From Paramecium sonneborni (lineage: Eukaryota; Ciliophora; Oligohymenophorea; Peniculida; Parameciidae), in assembly GCA_905182985.1 (NCBI GenBank), contig CAJJDN010000021.1, forward strand, positions 590,802-654,801: a DNA stretch of 64,000 nucleotides, read 5' to 3'. Positions within the stretch are counted from its first letter, which is position 1, and each line of letters starts with the position of its first letter. The translations under genes were made by a program, and so were the position numbers. Under the pieces are notes generated by a model. It was not told the origin of the DNA, did no database searches, and was given only the letters and a program-made list of their open reading frames with translations. Of the stretch, positions 11,640-24,999 are shown piece after piece.

Positions 11640-13869
11640 TCAACATATAAGACTATTCGGCAATAATTTAGTAGTTGTTTACGATTTTAATTCTTTGATC
11701 TTATTACCTTATAAACATAAAACTTATTATGTATTGTTTTATTGATTAGCATATGATTTATATAATATTCGATCTTCATCATAAATTGTTAATAGTGCAT
11801 CATAATTTGGATTAATTATAAAAACTAAAATAGGATAATCAACTTCATTTATTCTTATTACTTAAGTTGTATCATCAATATATTCTAGATGCATGTTATT
11901 GTTAGATCCAAACCATTTAGAAGTTGTATATTATTTATATATACTGGTAGCAAATGTTGTACCAAGCATAGATTATTTAGATCCCTGCATAATAACTGAT
12001 AGTTATTTCTATTATTTAATGAGATTTATTTTGAGTTAGGTATTCTGATTTATAAATATATTTTATTCATAAGGAATGTAGTCTTTTGCTTTTATTATTA
12101 ATAAATAAGATTATTCTTGAACAAAATTTAAGATGTTCTGATTTTGAATCTTTATATATTCAAAATTAGTTATTGGATTAAGTAATATTAAAGTATAGTT
12201 TGAATTGATGTTAAGTTAACATTCTAATATCCAAAATTTAACAACTTGAAGTTTTTTAAGTATATCTAAACTTTAGATTGGAGTACTTTAACTAACTTCT
12301 TTAAGGAGTCTCGTAGATTTTTTAACTGTAAAATCAATATTAACTGTTTTACTAGTGACACACATATAGATCTAAATTAAAAAAAATGATATACATTTGA
12401 ATAAATATAATCTTTAATTGAATCAAATTTGCCAATGAATTTTAATTCTGTAAAATTTGAATCATCTACATAAAAGTCTTTTGAGTTACTTAATTTATAA
12501 TAATTAAAAGGGAAATCTGATTTGATAGTTAATTCGATATTGTTACAATAAATGAATTAGCAATCAAGAGTAACAAAATTCTTAATTAAACTGCATCCAT
12601 TTGGTATATCTAAATATTTAGTAGTTGAAAGTGAATTAAATTTATTAATATCTTAATTTATTTCTTTACTGAAAAGGAAGATTGCTAAAATAATTAGAAA
12701 TAAATGAATAGTTCCAAAAATGAAATCATAGATTTTAATTTCTGAGTTCAATAATGGAGGTTTGGATGATATGTACATTATTAAAGTTAGTGTAGCAAAT
12801 CCAATTAATTAATGTACTAAAGTAATGACATTTAATTTAAATTTTGATCTGTCAGCCACAATTCCACAACAATTAAGATTCAAACATCCTAATTTAGTAT
12901 CTCTCTAAGAAATAGGTAATTTAGTATCTAATTCCCACATAAAAGCTTTTTAATCATCAGTGCAAGTTGCATTTTCTACATATTTTTTGCAATTAGTATT
13001 TGAAAATAAAAAGTCCATATGCATATTTCTTAAATGAGTTGAACAATCATTTAAGACTGATACTTTATTTAATTTAGCTGCTCTCACATTTGAAAAATGC
13101 TAATATTGATTAAGTACTACATAAAAGAGTAAAATAGCTCCAATAGTGAAGTAAGCTATTTTAATTTTTTTTAGATTAGCACTATAAATTAATGCAGTTG
13201 TTGAAATTAATAAAAGTAATAAGATTAATTAGAATCCAATTAATTTAGAGTAGTGATTTATAATTATTCCAGTAATAAAAAACAAAGTGTTGTAAATATG
13301 TAAAGCGATCATAAGATTTTACTAATCTTAACAAAGATAGAGACTATAAGTGATGTATATATAGGATATTAAAAGTAGGAATAAGGCTAATATAATAGAA
13401 CGAAATAAAAGTGTAAATTGTTACCATTCCTAAATGTGATTGATATAATTTGAATCTGATCCGATTTTGTAATTATAATCAGCATCAAAGGAAGCAATAA
13501 AGAAAATGATCAAGGAAATTGCTAAAATAATCATTAAACCATTTAAAACAAATGATAATTATCTGAAAATGGAATCCTCTAAAAGTTTAATATAATTTTA
13601 CTTTCTTATTTCCAAAATAGATTAAAAAGTGATAAACATATTCCATAGATGGAAGAGTAGAGTAATGTTTCATAGAAGTATTGTGGATAGATGGGTTAGT
13701 ATAGAAAAGTAATTACAATCAGATAAATATTGATTAGGATAGCAAAAGGAATAACAAACTTAGTATATTTAATGAAATTGAACTATTCATCAAAATTCCA
13801 GCCTATTTATGATTAATGTAAATTGATACCATCAACTGAGTATGTGTCGTTATCTGTAATTTATTTCAT
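11640..13869 (-). CDS. multi-pass membrane protein with tetraspanin-like loop
   Basis: 727 residues after removing two 23-nt introns (12372-12394 and 13579-13601). The N-terminal half has about seven hydrophobic segments, the first around residues 30-60. Next is a ~75-residue loop with several Cys including an NCCG motif, then two more hydrophobic segments, then a ~270-residue C-terminal part with alternating hydrophobic and polar residues. A CCG motif in a loop before a membrane segment is the hallmark of tetraspanins, but the number of segments and the long C-terminal domain do not fit that family, so I call it only tetraspanin-like. It sits between two genes for secreted cysteine-rich proteins on the same strand. 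Confidence 0.75.
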
Positions 13870-13912
13870 TAATAGATTGTTAAAAAATTAATATTTATAT
13901 TTTAATTTTGAT

Positions 13913-14731
13913 TCAGAATGATGTGATAAACAAAATTAAATTCAATAAAAATAATTGTGCAAATCCTTCACATTCAATGCATTTATTTTTTACATTATTC
14001 CAAAAATGTGTTCCTAAGGTGACATTAGTACAATTATTTTATGAAAGATAAGAAACACTATTCAATTCTACACATGAATTAGTTGACCAAGAACAAATAG
14101 TGAATGAATTACCATCCAAATGAGGAATGTATTAACATGAACTTTGAGATGTAAAATCCTTACACTGTTTCTCTTCACATTCATTATTTAACCATATGCA
14201 ACTAGATATATCACATAAGGATTCACTTAAATCTGATGCATCATCACAATTTTTTAATTGGAATGCTATACATTAATTACTTATGCTCTTCCAAACACAC
14301 TCATAACCATCTACTTATACACCATTGCATGCTGCTGAAGTAAGTTAATCAGAACAAATTACGTATTCTTTTTGTTTTGCCAGATAATTTGTACATTGAT
14401 AATAACCTTCTGTTTTTTTTCCACTTGATACACATCCTATTACTTAATTACCTTTATTGTAACATTGTTCCTCTACATCTACATAATATGCATTGCATTA
14501 TGAAAAAGCAGAACAAGTTTGAGATTTGTGATCGAAAGAACAATCAAATCTTGAATCACATTCTACTCTCGATTTAACTTCAGTGCACCCTAAATTTGTA
14601 CATAATTTTTATTAGAATTAACATCCAAATGCTATGCAATCACTTTCTACAAAGATTTCAGTGCATAAACAAGTTTTATCCAAAGTCACTATAACTGATT
14701 AACATATTGTAAAAAGTATTAATATCAACAT
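13913..14731 (-). CDS. secreted cysteine-rich protein, second paralogue
   Basis: Single exon of 272 residues, built like the protein at 8986-9861: signal peptide (MLILILFTICQSV), cysteine-rich ectodomain with recurring C..W..C spacing (for example CDISSCIW and CSWSTNSC), and a hydrophobic C-terminus (FLLNLILFITSF) just before TGA suggesting a GPI anchor. An ATG 17 bases upstream is in another frame, so 14731 is used. The stop is 43 bp upstream of the start of the multi-pass membrane gene, both on the minus strand. Function unknown; probably surface or secretory. Confidence 0.8.
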
Positions 14732-14746
14732 ATTATTATTAATGTT

Positions 14747-15590
14747 TCATTCTCCAAAAAGCATTTTTTTAGCTCTATCTTATTACTTCTTCTTAATCTA
14801 TTTTTCTTTTTCTCCAATACTCTATAATTCTTTAATCACTTCTTCATTTTATGGGTCCAATTGATTAGCTAATTTTAAATCAGTTCTAATATATTAATAT
14901 TTTAATATAATTTACTTAGCATTATCAAAATCATCTACTTAAATTGAAGCTACAGCTCTTCTATGAAGTAATTTAACATTTTACGGTTATCCTTGTAAGA
15001 CTGTGGTTGCTTATTTAATGCACAATTCGAATTATTTATTTTTCAGATGTGTTAGAGATAGATTAGATCTTAATTGTCCTGATAATTCTAATTCTCTATC
15101 ACAATATTCTGTTTTAATTAAATTAAGTGATTCTAAATATTTATTTTGAGCTTCTAGATATTTTTATTATTTAATATCAGAATTGCCTAATCCTTTTAAT
15201 TCTAGAGCTCTTTCATAAACTTCTTCTCCTTCTAAATGCCATGGATTATTTTTCTTTCTACCAATTCTAATAATCTCGATTTCATATTGATCATAAAATT
15301 CCTATAAAATATTGAATAGGATTACTTTAGTAGCAGGTGAATGATAAATTTTGATAAGACTTCGTTCTCCTTACTTCATTTTAGTAAGAGTTTCCTCAAT
15401 CTGTGGTTTAAGCCAACCTCTTCCTATAATAGTTTTAGTAGCTGTATGTTGTGAACCTGTGAGTAATTCTCCTTTATGATTATGAGCAATAAAAAAGACT
15501 ATGTTTAATTATATAATATTTACAGAAAACTTCCTCATATAATCTAGGTGTGTCTCCTATTCCTTCTTTGATTATTTGGATATCAATCAT
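14747..15590 (-). CDS. FKBP-type PPIase-like protein with TPR domain
   Basis: 262 residues after removing introns 15499-15523 (25 nt) and 14886-14915 (30 nt). An FKBP-like domain occupies residues ~1-110 (TIIGRGWLKPQIEETL, MKQGERSLIKI), followed by a TPR region (GNSDIKQQKYLEAQNKY, LLHRRAVASI) and a basic tail. The second intron is a multiple of three without TGA; splicing it out restores the usual AKTDLKLANQLDP repeat, so I regard it as real. The layout matches AIP/FKBP38-like co-chaperones that bind Hsp90 C-termini through TPRs. The FKBP part looks shortened, so isomerase activity is uncertain. Head-to-head with the small gene at 15614, 23 bp apart. Confidence 0.85.
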
Positions 15591-15613
15591 ATAAATTAAA
15601 TTAATAATTGGAT

Positions 15614-16036
15614 ATGGTATACGGTCGTCTAATCTATAATAATATTAAAGACTACACTCCTCAATGGTTCAAAACTATACCTTACTAATAAACAGTAAAA
15701 CCATCTTTCAGTACAGAATAAGAATTATAATAGTCAGATAACCTTAAGTAGTATCTCGTTTGAATAGTGATCCAAAAGTAAAAGCCTTTTGGAGATTTCT
15801 TGGTAGAAATGTTGCTGATAATCCTTGGGCTTGGTAAGTCTACATTTTTGCAAGTAAATCATTAAATAAATAAACAGATTCCTTTGCAATATTTTGTCTA
15901 TGCTATTATCCATGGCTTTGGGTATATCAATACAATAATAAGAGGGTAAATTTTTAATCACTTAAATTAGCGTACTATTGATTACGCACTTCAATAAGAA
16001 AAAGAATGGAAGGCCAAATAAGCAGTAGAAGAATGA
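15614..16036 (+). CDS. small protein with one membrane segment
   Basis: 125 residues from three exons; introns are 15748-15767 (only 20 nt) and 15946-15970 (25 nt). The sequence has a basic N-terminal part, a central motif DPKVKAFWRFLGRN, a hydrophobic stretch rich in aromatic residues (FAIFCLCYYPWLWVY) and a charged C-terminus (RTIDYALQQEKEW). Size and layout resemble small accessory subunits of ciliate respiratory complexes, but I do not recognise the family and this is inference. The intron boundaries are fixed by the continuity of DPKVKAFW and of the C-terminal helix. Divergent from the FKBP-TPR gene. Confidence 0.7.
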
Positions 16037-16060
16037 AAATAATATATTATTATGCAAACA

Positions 16061-16087
16061 TTATTATAATTATTATTATTATTATTA
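16061..16087. repeat. (ATT)n trinucleotide run
   Basis: Imperfect ATT/TTA repeat of about 27 bases between the stop at 16036 and the region at 16095. On the minus strand it would read as a short glutamine run if the neighbouring frame continued through it. Confidence 0.75.
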
Positions 16088-16094
16088 CTTTAGA

Positions 16095-16661
16095 TCTAAA
16101 TAGGTTTACATCATTTCCATATTTCTTTTTTCAACAATTTCTCTATTATAAGTTTCCAATTTAGACAACGCAGATCCTGAATCAGTTAAAGCTATTCCCA
16201 TAACATCCCAACTAGCAATAAAAATTTCCCTACCTTCCTTAAATCCTTTATTATATCTTTACAATGAATTTAAATGCTTTATTTGAATTAAGGGATGTAG
16301 ACAGCATTTTCAAAGGGTATTGTTTAAACTAACTGTTAAAGTGTAATTATGAATACATCTCTTTTTTATCCTTTCTATAATAAATATTCTATTCATCCTA
16401 AATACTATTTCTATCTATACCTGATGTTGCATTTGGATATAAAAAAAGAAAATTCTTTCTCTGGCTTTTATATCGCCCAAGGAGTACTTGGAAAGATTGT
16501 TTGACAATAAGTATTTATCATTACAAAATATATATGGGCATCAGGCATGTAACATATTGTGATTTAACCTTCATGAACAACTTTTCTAATATTCTAAACT
16601 AATTCTAAAGCCTACTATTTTATGATGTTGCCATTATTTGAGCTTGTGTATTATTTAACAT
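16095..16661 (-). CDS. probable spliced gene, exon model not resolved
   Basis: Several minus-strand segments look coding in different frames, among them HEGQITICYMPDAHIYF near 16540, KDKKEMYSQLHFNSQF near 16360 and a C-terminal IALTDSGSALSKLETYN near 16150. Candidate introns (16453-16475 ending AAG, 16397-16419 ending TAG, one near 16260 ending AAG) connect some of them, but I could not find one model with a clear start and TGA; the last frame runs into the ATT repeat as a glutamine run. The first ATG available is at 16659-16661, head-to-head with the gene at 16702. Family not recognised. Coordinates are the outer limits of the coding-like signal. Confidence 0.35.
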
Positions 16662-16701
16662 TTTATTAATGAATAACAAAATTATAACGGAGAAACAAAC
16701 C

Positions 16702-17286
16702 ATGCTCTCCTTAAATGCAATTCTTAATGATTTTGATGAATTACTATAAAAATAACACCATTAAGACAACAGTATAGAGGATTGTTAGACACTTGATCGT
16801 TGGGCTCGATATACATAATCTAGTAAACGATCTCTCATTACTAGAAGATATTCTTAAATAGATGATAACAAATAACAAACAGATAATATTAAAATACAAT
16901 CGTAATTGTTTACACAAGAAGATCTGAATGAAGTTAAGGCAAGAATTAGATTTGAGTAAAAAACTAAAGAAATTGAAAAGAATGCCAAAATAAAGACTAG
17001 TCATAAAACACTTGAAATGTAATTTCATCTAAATGAATTAGAGTCAATATCCAATAAATAAAGGCTGAAGTTAGATAATAATTATGCACAAAAAAGAAAA
17101 AAGGTTCACCCGTTAGAATAGTAAAAAACTCAGAGCAAAAAGAGAATAGAAGTAATAAAAATAAATGTTAATAATGTATACAATTATTATCTATGGGGTT
17201 GCCTACTAAACATTGCATTAATCACTGAATTATATATAAATATTAAATGTATAAAGACATAGACATTAATGAGATTGAAAAATTGA
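16702..17286 (+). CDS. basic, charged helical protein; 3' end uncertain
   Basis: A frame starting MLSLNAILNDFDELL, then a polar, Lys/Glu/Gln-rich part (EDLNEVKARIRFEQKTKEIE and a following basic segment) that looks coiled-coil and well coded as far as about 17150. Beyond this the frame becomes hydrophobic and AT-like and reaches TGA only at 17284-17286, inside the next gene, which starts at 17247. An unrecognised intron near 17060-17220 leading to an earlier TGA (for example at about 17223) would explain this. Family unknown. Confidence 0.55.
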
Positions 17287-18249
17287 AAAAAGACTAAGAG
17301 ATGATGATATTAAAGAGGGCACCAACAAACATGAGAGTAAGGATTATTGAAATCTCTGTGATTAGGAGCGGTTTGGTTAATCAAATAAAGACTTTTTGGA
17401 AGATGAATTTAAACAAAAGACTGTAGGTTTAGTTACGCGTGAAGAATTTAAGAGAAAGAGGGAGAATATTGATAATCTTGTTATGCAAGATATGAAAATA
17501 AAGCAGGAGGAAGAAACTAAACGAAAATTAGAACTAAAATAAAAGCGAAAAGTGGAATACTAGAAGAAAACTACATTGCTCTCTTTTGATTTAGATGAAG
17601 CTGGTAGTCCATAGAAAGGTTATGGTAAGAATGAACAAGTTGACACAACCTATTTGCCAGATATGAATAGAGAAAGGAAAATAGAAGAAATGACTAAATA
17701 ATTGGCAGGTATATGTTTGATAAATTTTGATTAGAATAATATTAAAAGGAAGTTGAATCATAAAAGGATTCTTTAATTGACATTTAATTCCAATATTGGG
17801 ATGCTTCAACCTGTTCAAAATCATTAAGAATAAAAAAAAAAATGACTATTTTGGAATTCCTTGAGATGGCTAGACGAGAAATCATAAGAGATTTCGGATT
17901 TGTATATTTTGTTAATATATAATATATTAGCTTACTGAGTTTAGTCCAGAAGATTTGATTATAGTTGCTAATGGAATGATTTTACCACATAAGCTCAGTT
18001 TTTATGATCTAATAGCTCATAAAGTTAAAAACAGATCTGGTACATTAATCTTTTCATTTGATCGTAGAAAGGTATTGATCTGATTTTTAAATTGGTTTTA
18101 ATTAGGTTTAAGCAAAAGGATAAGAATATGAAGTTGAAGTTGAAAAGTCCACCACATGTAAAATTATCGAGAAGTTCAGATATGAGAAGATTAAACACAT
18201 ATATCCTTGTTCAAAATGGGAGAATGTTGAAATCAACAAATACTTATGA
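17247..18249 (+). CDS. FAM50A: XAP5/FAM50 family nuclear protein
   Basis: 294 residues from five exons; introns 17337-17365, 17709-17734, 17902-17930 and 18072-18105. Family landmarks in order: KTVGLVTREEFKRKRE, a charged helical segment, DTTYLPDMNRE, IQFQYWDASTCSKSLRIKK, EFSPEDLIIVANGMILPH, LSFYDLI and a C-terminal IYPCSKWE equivalent to the IFPASRWEPYDP end of the human protein. FAM50/XAP5 proteins are nuclear and associated with the spliceosome C complex and transcription. Somewhat shorter than human FAM50A (339), with a truncated C-terminus. The ATG at 17247 is the first in frame and overlaps the poorly supported tail of the preceding gene. Confidence 0.93.
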
Positions 18250-18288
18250 CATTTACATCAATTAAAACAACAAAATATAAATATTAAT

Positions 18289-19041
18289 ATGTTAAACAAC
18301 AAAGCCTCAAACAAACCTAGTAAATCTAACTATTTCAATACTCCTAAAGTATCAATAGGAATGTTTTCCAATCAGAATTAAATCATTTCTTAGCTGCTTT
18401 CAACCAAAGCAAAATCATAAAAGTAATAGCACAAGGTATCTAAAACATCGTGTGAATTTCAAACATTTAGAGTAGAAACCCCAAATTCTCCTTCCAAAAC
18501 AACTCCATTTAAAACTAATTATCATTTTAATACTTTATCTTAATTGTCTAAATTAGAAAGCAATAATGTTTCTCGTAATATTCAGTAGGAAAAATTAAAA
18601 AATCAAGACACAAGTGCTGACCTTGGAGATGTAAGTATACGATTGAGAAGTTTTGAAGATGATCAAATCAACAAAATACTTAAAAATCTAAAATTTATTG
18701 GAGAACAAATGGCAAATAATAAATTGACTTAAGTTAGCTCTAATGTTTTACAATAATGGTAAAATTAATTAAATGACAATTGCGATAAATTAATTAAATT
18801 ATTATCTCTAGATATCAATAGTGCTTCTAATTTTTGTCAACCCTCTATTCATATTGATAATCAATTGTAAAAATAGTTGGCAGAAGAGAAAAAAAATAGA
18901 CTTTTAGTAGAAGAATAAACAAGTAAAATCATATAAAGTTAAGAATAATAAATTAAATAATATGTATTAATTATTTAGACTATCTATTTTTAGATTGAGA
19001 CGATCAAATTACTTGAATAGAAATTATTAAACAGTATGTGA
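18289..19041 (+). CDS. coiled-coil protein, family unknown
   Basis: Open frame of 250 codons, or 240 if the 30-nt GTA..TAG segment 18964-18993 is an intron. That segment is a multiple of three without TGA; removing it joins two parts of a C-terminal coiled coil smoothly (QQIKQY then IETIKLLEQKL). The N-terminal half is Ser/Asn/Lys-rich and probably disordered. Starts 40 bp after XAP5 on the same strand. No domain recognised. Confidence 0.65.
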
Positions 19042-19121
19042 TTGATCTTAGGGCTATTAGCCTATATTGATTATAATTATATATGAGAAAAGTTTATATA
19101 TATTAAAAATAAATAGATTAA

Positions 19122-19631
19122 ATGGACAAATTGGAGTAAAATGCTATAACTTAATTATTAAATTTAGAAGATAAAGATATTCAAAATACATGGGAGCTGA
19201 ATTCTCCTATTCAAATACACAAGAGTAGGTCTTAAGTTTAATTGAGACCAAAAAAAATTTATTAACCAATTGAATAAAAAAAAAGGATTGATGCAAATCA
19301 TGAATATCATTTTGATAAATTTCCTAAAATTTATTAATAAGAGCATTCCTTCAAATCTTTAATGGAAGATTATTTCAAATAGTTGAATTAAAAACAACTC
19401 AATTTTAAAAAGGAAATCTAAAAATCTACAAGGCTTCGGCATAGTTCATACTTTGCAGAAGAAATCCCTAATAGAAAAAGTAAACATTCTTGTCATGAAA
19501 TTCTTGTTTAAGATAATTTGTTAAATAAACAAATAAAGTTATCAGATTTATGTAAAGATATTATGATTTACAAACCATTAAAAAAATCATCTTATTTTCC
19601 AAGATTATAACCAAGTTTCCATTTAAAGTGA
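19122..19631 (+). CDS. hypothetical polar protein
   Basis: Single exon of 169 residues, rich in Lys, Gln, Ser and His, without recognisable domain, signal peptide or membrane segment (starts MDKLEQNAITQLLN). It lies between two coiled-coil genes on the same strand, 81 bp after the first and 111 bp before the second, and could in principle be linked to one of them, but the terminal TGA and following AT-rich spacer argue for a separate gene. Confidence 0.55.
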
Positions 19632-19741
19632 ATTAATTTATCTCTATTTAATATGATTTCAAATCCATATAATGTGATATATAAAAAAAATAAACTTTAT
19701 CATAAACAAATATTCGATTATTTTAAAAATAATTTAACAGA

Positions 19742-22484
19742 ATGGACCATTCTCCAAATCGACCATCCGTGTCTCCATTATCTAGAACTCGTATGTAGAC
19801 TGAATAAACACTCAAATTACAAGATCTTAAGTATAAGGAAAAACTACTGCAAATGGATAAGATAAATGCAAGTAGAAAACCTTTTTGTAATTTTAGAATT
19901 GTAATCATAATTGGATGAAACCCTATTAGAATTAGAAAAGGCAAATAAAAACTTACATCTTCAGAATTAGATGAAGGAAACACAAGACAATGAATATTTG
20001 AGACTTTTAAAAGAAAATGAATTACTAAAGGGAGATCTACAATTTAAGTTATAAGAGAACGAACTTAATAAGTAAAAATTAGCCTAACAGAATAAATAAT
20101 ATTAATCATCTCTAGAAAACTTAAAGTAATGCATTAATGCTAAAATTTAGAGAATAATATGAATAACTCTAACAGTCATTGATGAATAAGTATATAATAG
20201 AGATGAATTCGAAATTACAAGACCAAAAATAATAATATGATAATTTTAGCAAATTGTAAACTGAAAGATTGAGAGAGAATGAACATTTAGAAAAATAGAC
20301 ATAAGAATAGTTATTAGATTGTAAATAATAAATTTAAGAATATATAATTAAGATAAATGAACAAAAATAATAAATCGAATTACTCTAGAAATAATAAACT
20401 ATAGAGAAGTAGATAATAGCTGATAAAGAATTATAAGAATAGTTACTATTAAAAAAAATAGAATAATTTTAAATAGAATTAAGTAGAACAACAACAGATT
20501 TAGATATTTCTAAAGAGAAGTATATTAGATTGGAAAAATAATATGAGGAAAGTATTACTAATCTTGTTCAAAGTAAAGACTAATAGGCAGAAGAGTAAAC
20601 TAGTAAATTATATTAATAACATGAATAATCTATTTAAAATTTAACATAATAAAATTAAGAAATTTGGAAACAACTTTAAGAATTAAGATCAGTAAATCAA
20701 TTATAATAGAAAGAGATATAAAGATTGACTCACACAAATTAACAACAAGAATAGGAATTAATAGAAAAGGAAAAAAAACTCAAAGATTTATCAATTAATT
20801 CAAATTAATCATCTGATTAATGTATTGTTCTTCAATAGCGTTTACTTTAAACAGAATAAGCATTATAATTATATAAATCTTAATTAGATGATTTCAAATA
20901 AACAAGAAGCGATTTTGAATAAAGGATGATGGATAGAAGTAAAGGAATTTTAAGATAAAAAGAATAAGAGTTTCAATTAGCTTAATAATTGAATGAATAA
21001 AAAATTACTGAATTAAATTAAGAAATTGAAAGAATGGAAAATGAACATTAAAATTAAAGTTTTAAATAGTTATAAGATAAGTTAATGAATGAATCAAATA
21101 TTAAATCTTTATAAGTTAAAATTGCAGGAATAGAAGAATAAAATGCTGCTTTATTATAATAACTTGAAGAAACAAGACAAGAATTTTTATAGAAATCTAC
21201 TTTGTCTGAGGATTTAAGTGTTTAATTAAATAAAGAAAAAACATATAATTAAACAACTTTAAGGATATAAAAAAATTAATTATCTGATTTACAATAAAAA
21301 TTAAAAGAATATTAAGTAGAGGTTGATAGATTATCAAGTGATGTGAGAGAAAGAGATGATATTTTAGAAAGTTAGAGAATCTAATTTATTAATGAGAAAA
21401 ATGAATTAGAACAATAAATCAAAATTATTTTTGAGAAGATGGCTTAGTAAAGATCTAAAATCTAAGAATTAGATGATCAAAATTATTAATAATAATGTTA
21501 AATCTAAAAACTTACAATTGAAAGAGATAGATTTGAAAAGGATTTAAAATCATAAACTATTACAACTACAGAATAAATTAAAAAATAATAGGAATAAATA
21601 ATTAATTTTCAAAAATTAATTGAAGAGAACTAATAAATTATTCTTTAAAATGAAGAATAAATATAAAACAATGATACATAGATTGCTGAACTATAAAGCT
21701 AATTAGAAGAATAGTATGCTTAGAATTAATAATTAACAAAAGATGTAACAGAATTAAATGATGAATTAGAAGAAACTAGATAAGATAGAGAGGCTAAGAT
21801 TTAAGAAATGGATTAATGGAAAAGATAATTTAAATAAAATAATGTTCCCTTGTCTGATTATGATTAAATTAAAAAAGAAGCTGAATAATATAAAAATAAA
21901 TCAATGGATTAAGAACAATTGATCAATAAATTAGAAACACAATAATAAGCTAATAACAAAGAAATTTATCATTTGTAAGATGAATTATCATAGTATAAAT
22001 CAAATTTCTAAGATATTCAATAATAATTAGTTAATAAGAAGAAAGAAAATGATAATATGAGCACAGACTTAGAAAACTTGAAAAGAGAATAATAAAGAAC
22101 GCTAAATTAATTAAAGGATATTGAATCAAGAGATTAATAAAATAGTGAATTAGTCATTAAATAAAAAAGAGAAATTTAAAGATTGTAATATTTTTATAAA
22201 TTATATTTAGAAATGATGATATGGAAACTAAAAACAGATAATTAGGTAATATGGAACAATAATTAAATAAAAAATTTGATGAGATAGCAGCTAAATAAAG
22301 AGAAATTGAGGAACTTAGAAGAAAGTTCTAATAGGATAATCTTGGAAGAATGACAACAAGTCCATCTTAAAAGTCTGTTATGATGGCTTCATAAAATGTA
22401 TAAAATTAAATTAAATTAAATTAGATGGCTGCCAGATCTACTGCAAAGGGGTTAACTACTAAAATATTAGATTAATAAAATTGA
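19742..22484 (+). CDS. long coiled-coil protein
   Basis: 888 residues from four exons; introns 19872-19896, 20126-20150 and 22185-22210 are each demanded by the frame. Almost the whole protein, from about residue 25 to 800, is Gln/Glu/Lys/Leu-rich with heptad-like spacing, i.e. a very long coiled coil; the last ~70 residues are Ser/Gln-rich with a basic patch (MAARSTAKGLTTK). The glutamine richness comes from TAA and TAG codons, so standard translation hides the gene. Such proteins in ciliates are often cytoskeletal or basal-body components, which is only an inference here. Confidence 0.85.
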
Positions 22485-22655
22485 ATTTCACATAATTTAT
22501 TGTAAAATTTAACTCTTTTTTTAAATTTTTTAACTTTCAACAATTGTTACATTTATATGAGCAAGTATTCAAGTAATTATTAATTTTATTTTTTATTTGA
22601 ACGGAATTTTATATTTAAATAACTTTATTTCTCTTGAATAAAATATTTTTTTTCA

Positions 22656-24745
<2,090 letters not shown>

Positions 24746-24999
24746 TTTATTTTTTATTTACACTAGCATAATTTATTTACAATTTTTTTATATTTTAAAA
24801 ATTAAAAAAAAAATTTCCTCAAAGTTAATTAACGAATGCAAAAATAATTTAACATTTATAAAATAATTTATTGTTATTTTAGATAACATTTCTATATTAG
24901 GTCTATTTTAAAATGAATTAAATAATCTATCTTGTATATTAATTGTTTTCTACTGCTATTCTAATTATTTAAAAGAAATTTTTATTATAATTTAATACT

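Noticed and set aside
16744..17028. Hydrophobic minus-strand ORF that looks like a membrane protein
   Set aside because: Opposite strand of a Lys/Glu-rich coiled coil; antisense of such codons commonly reads as Phe/Leu/Ile.
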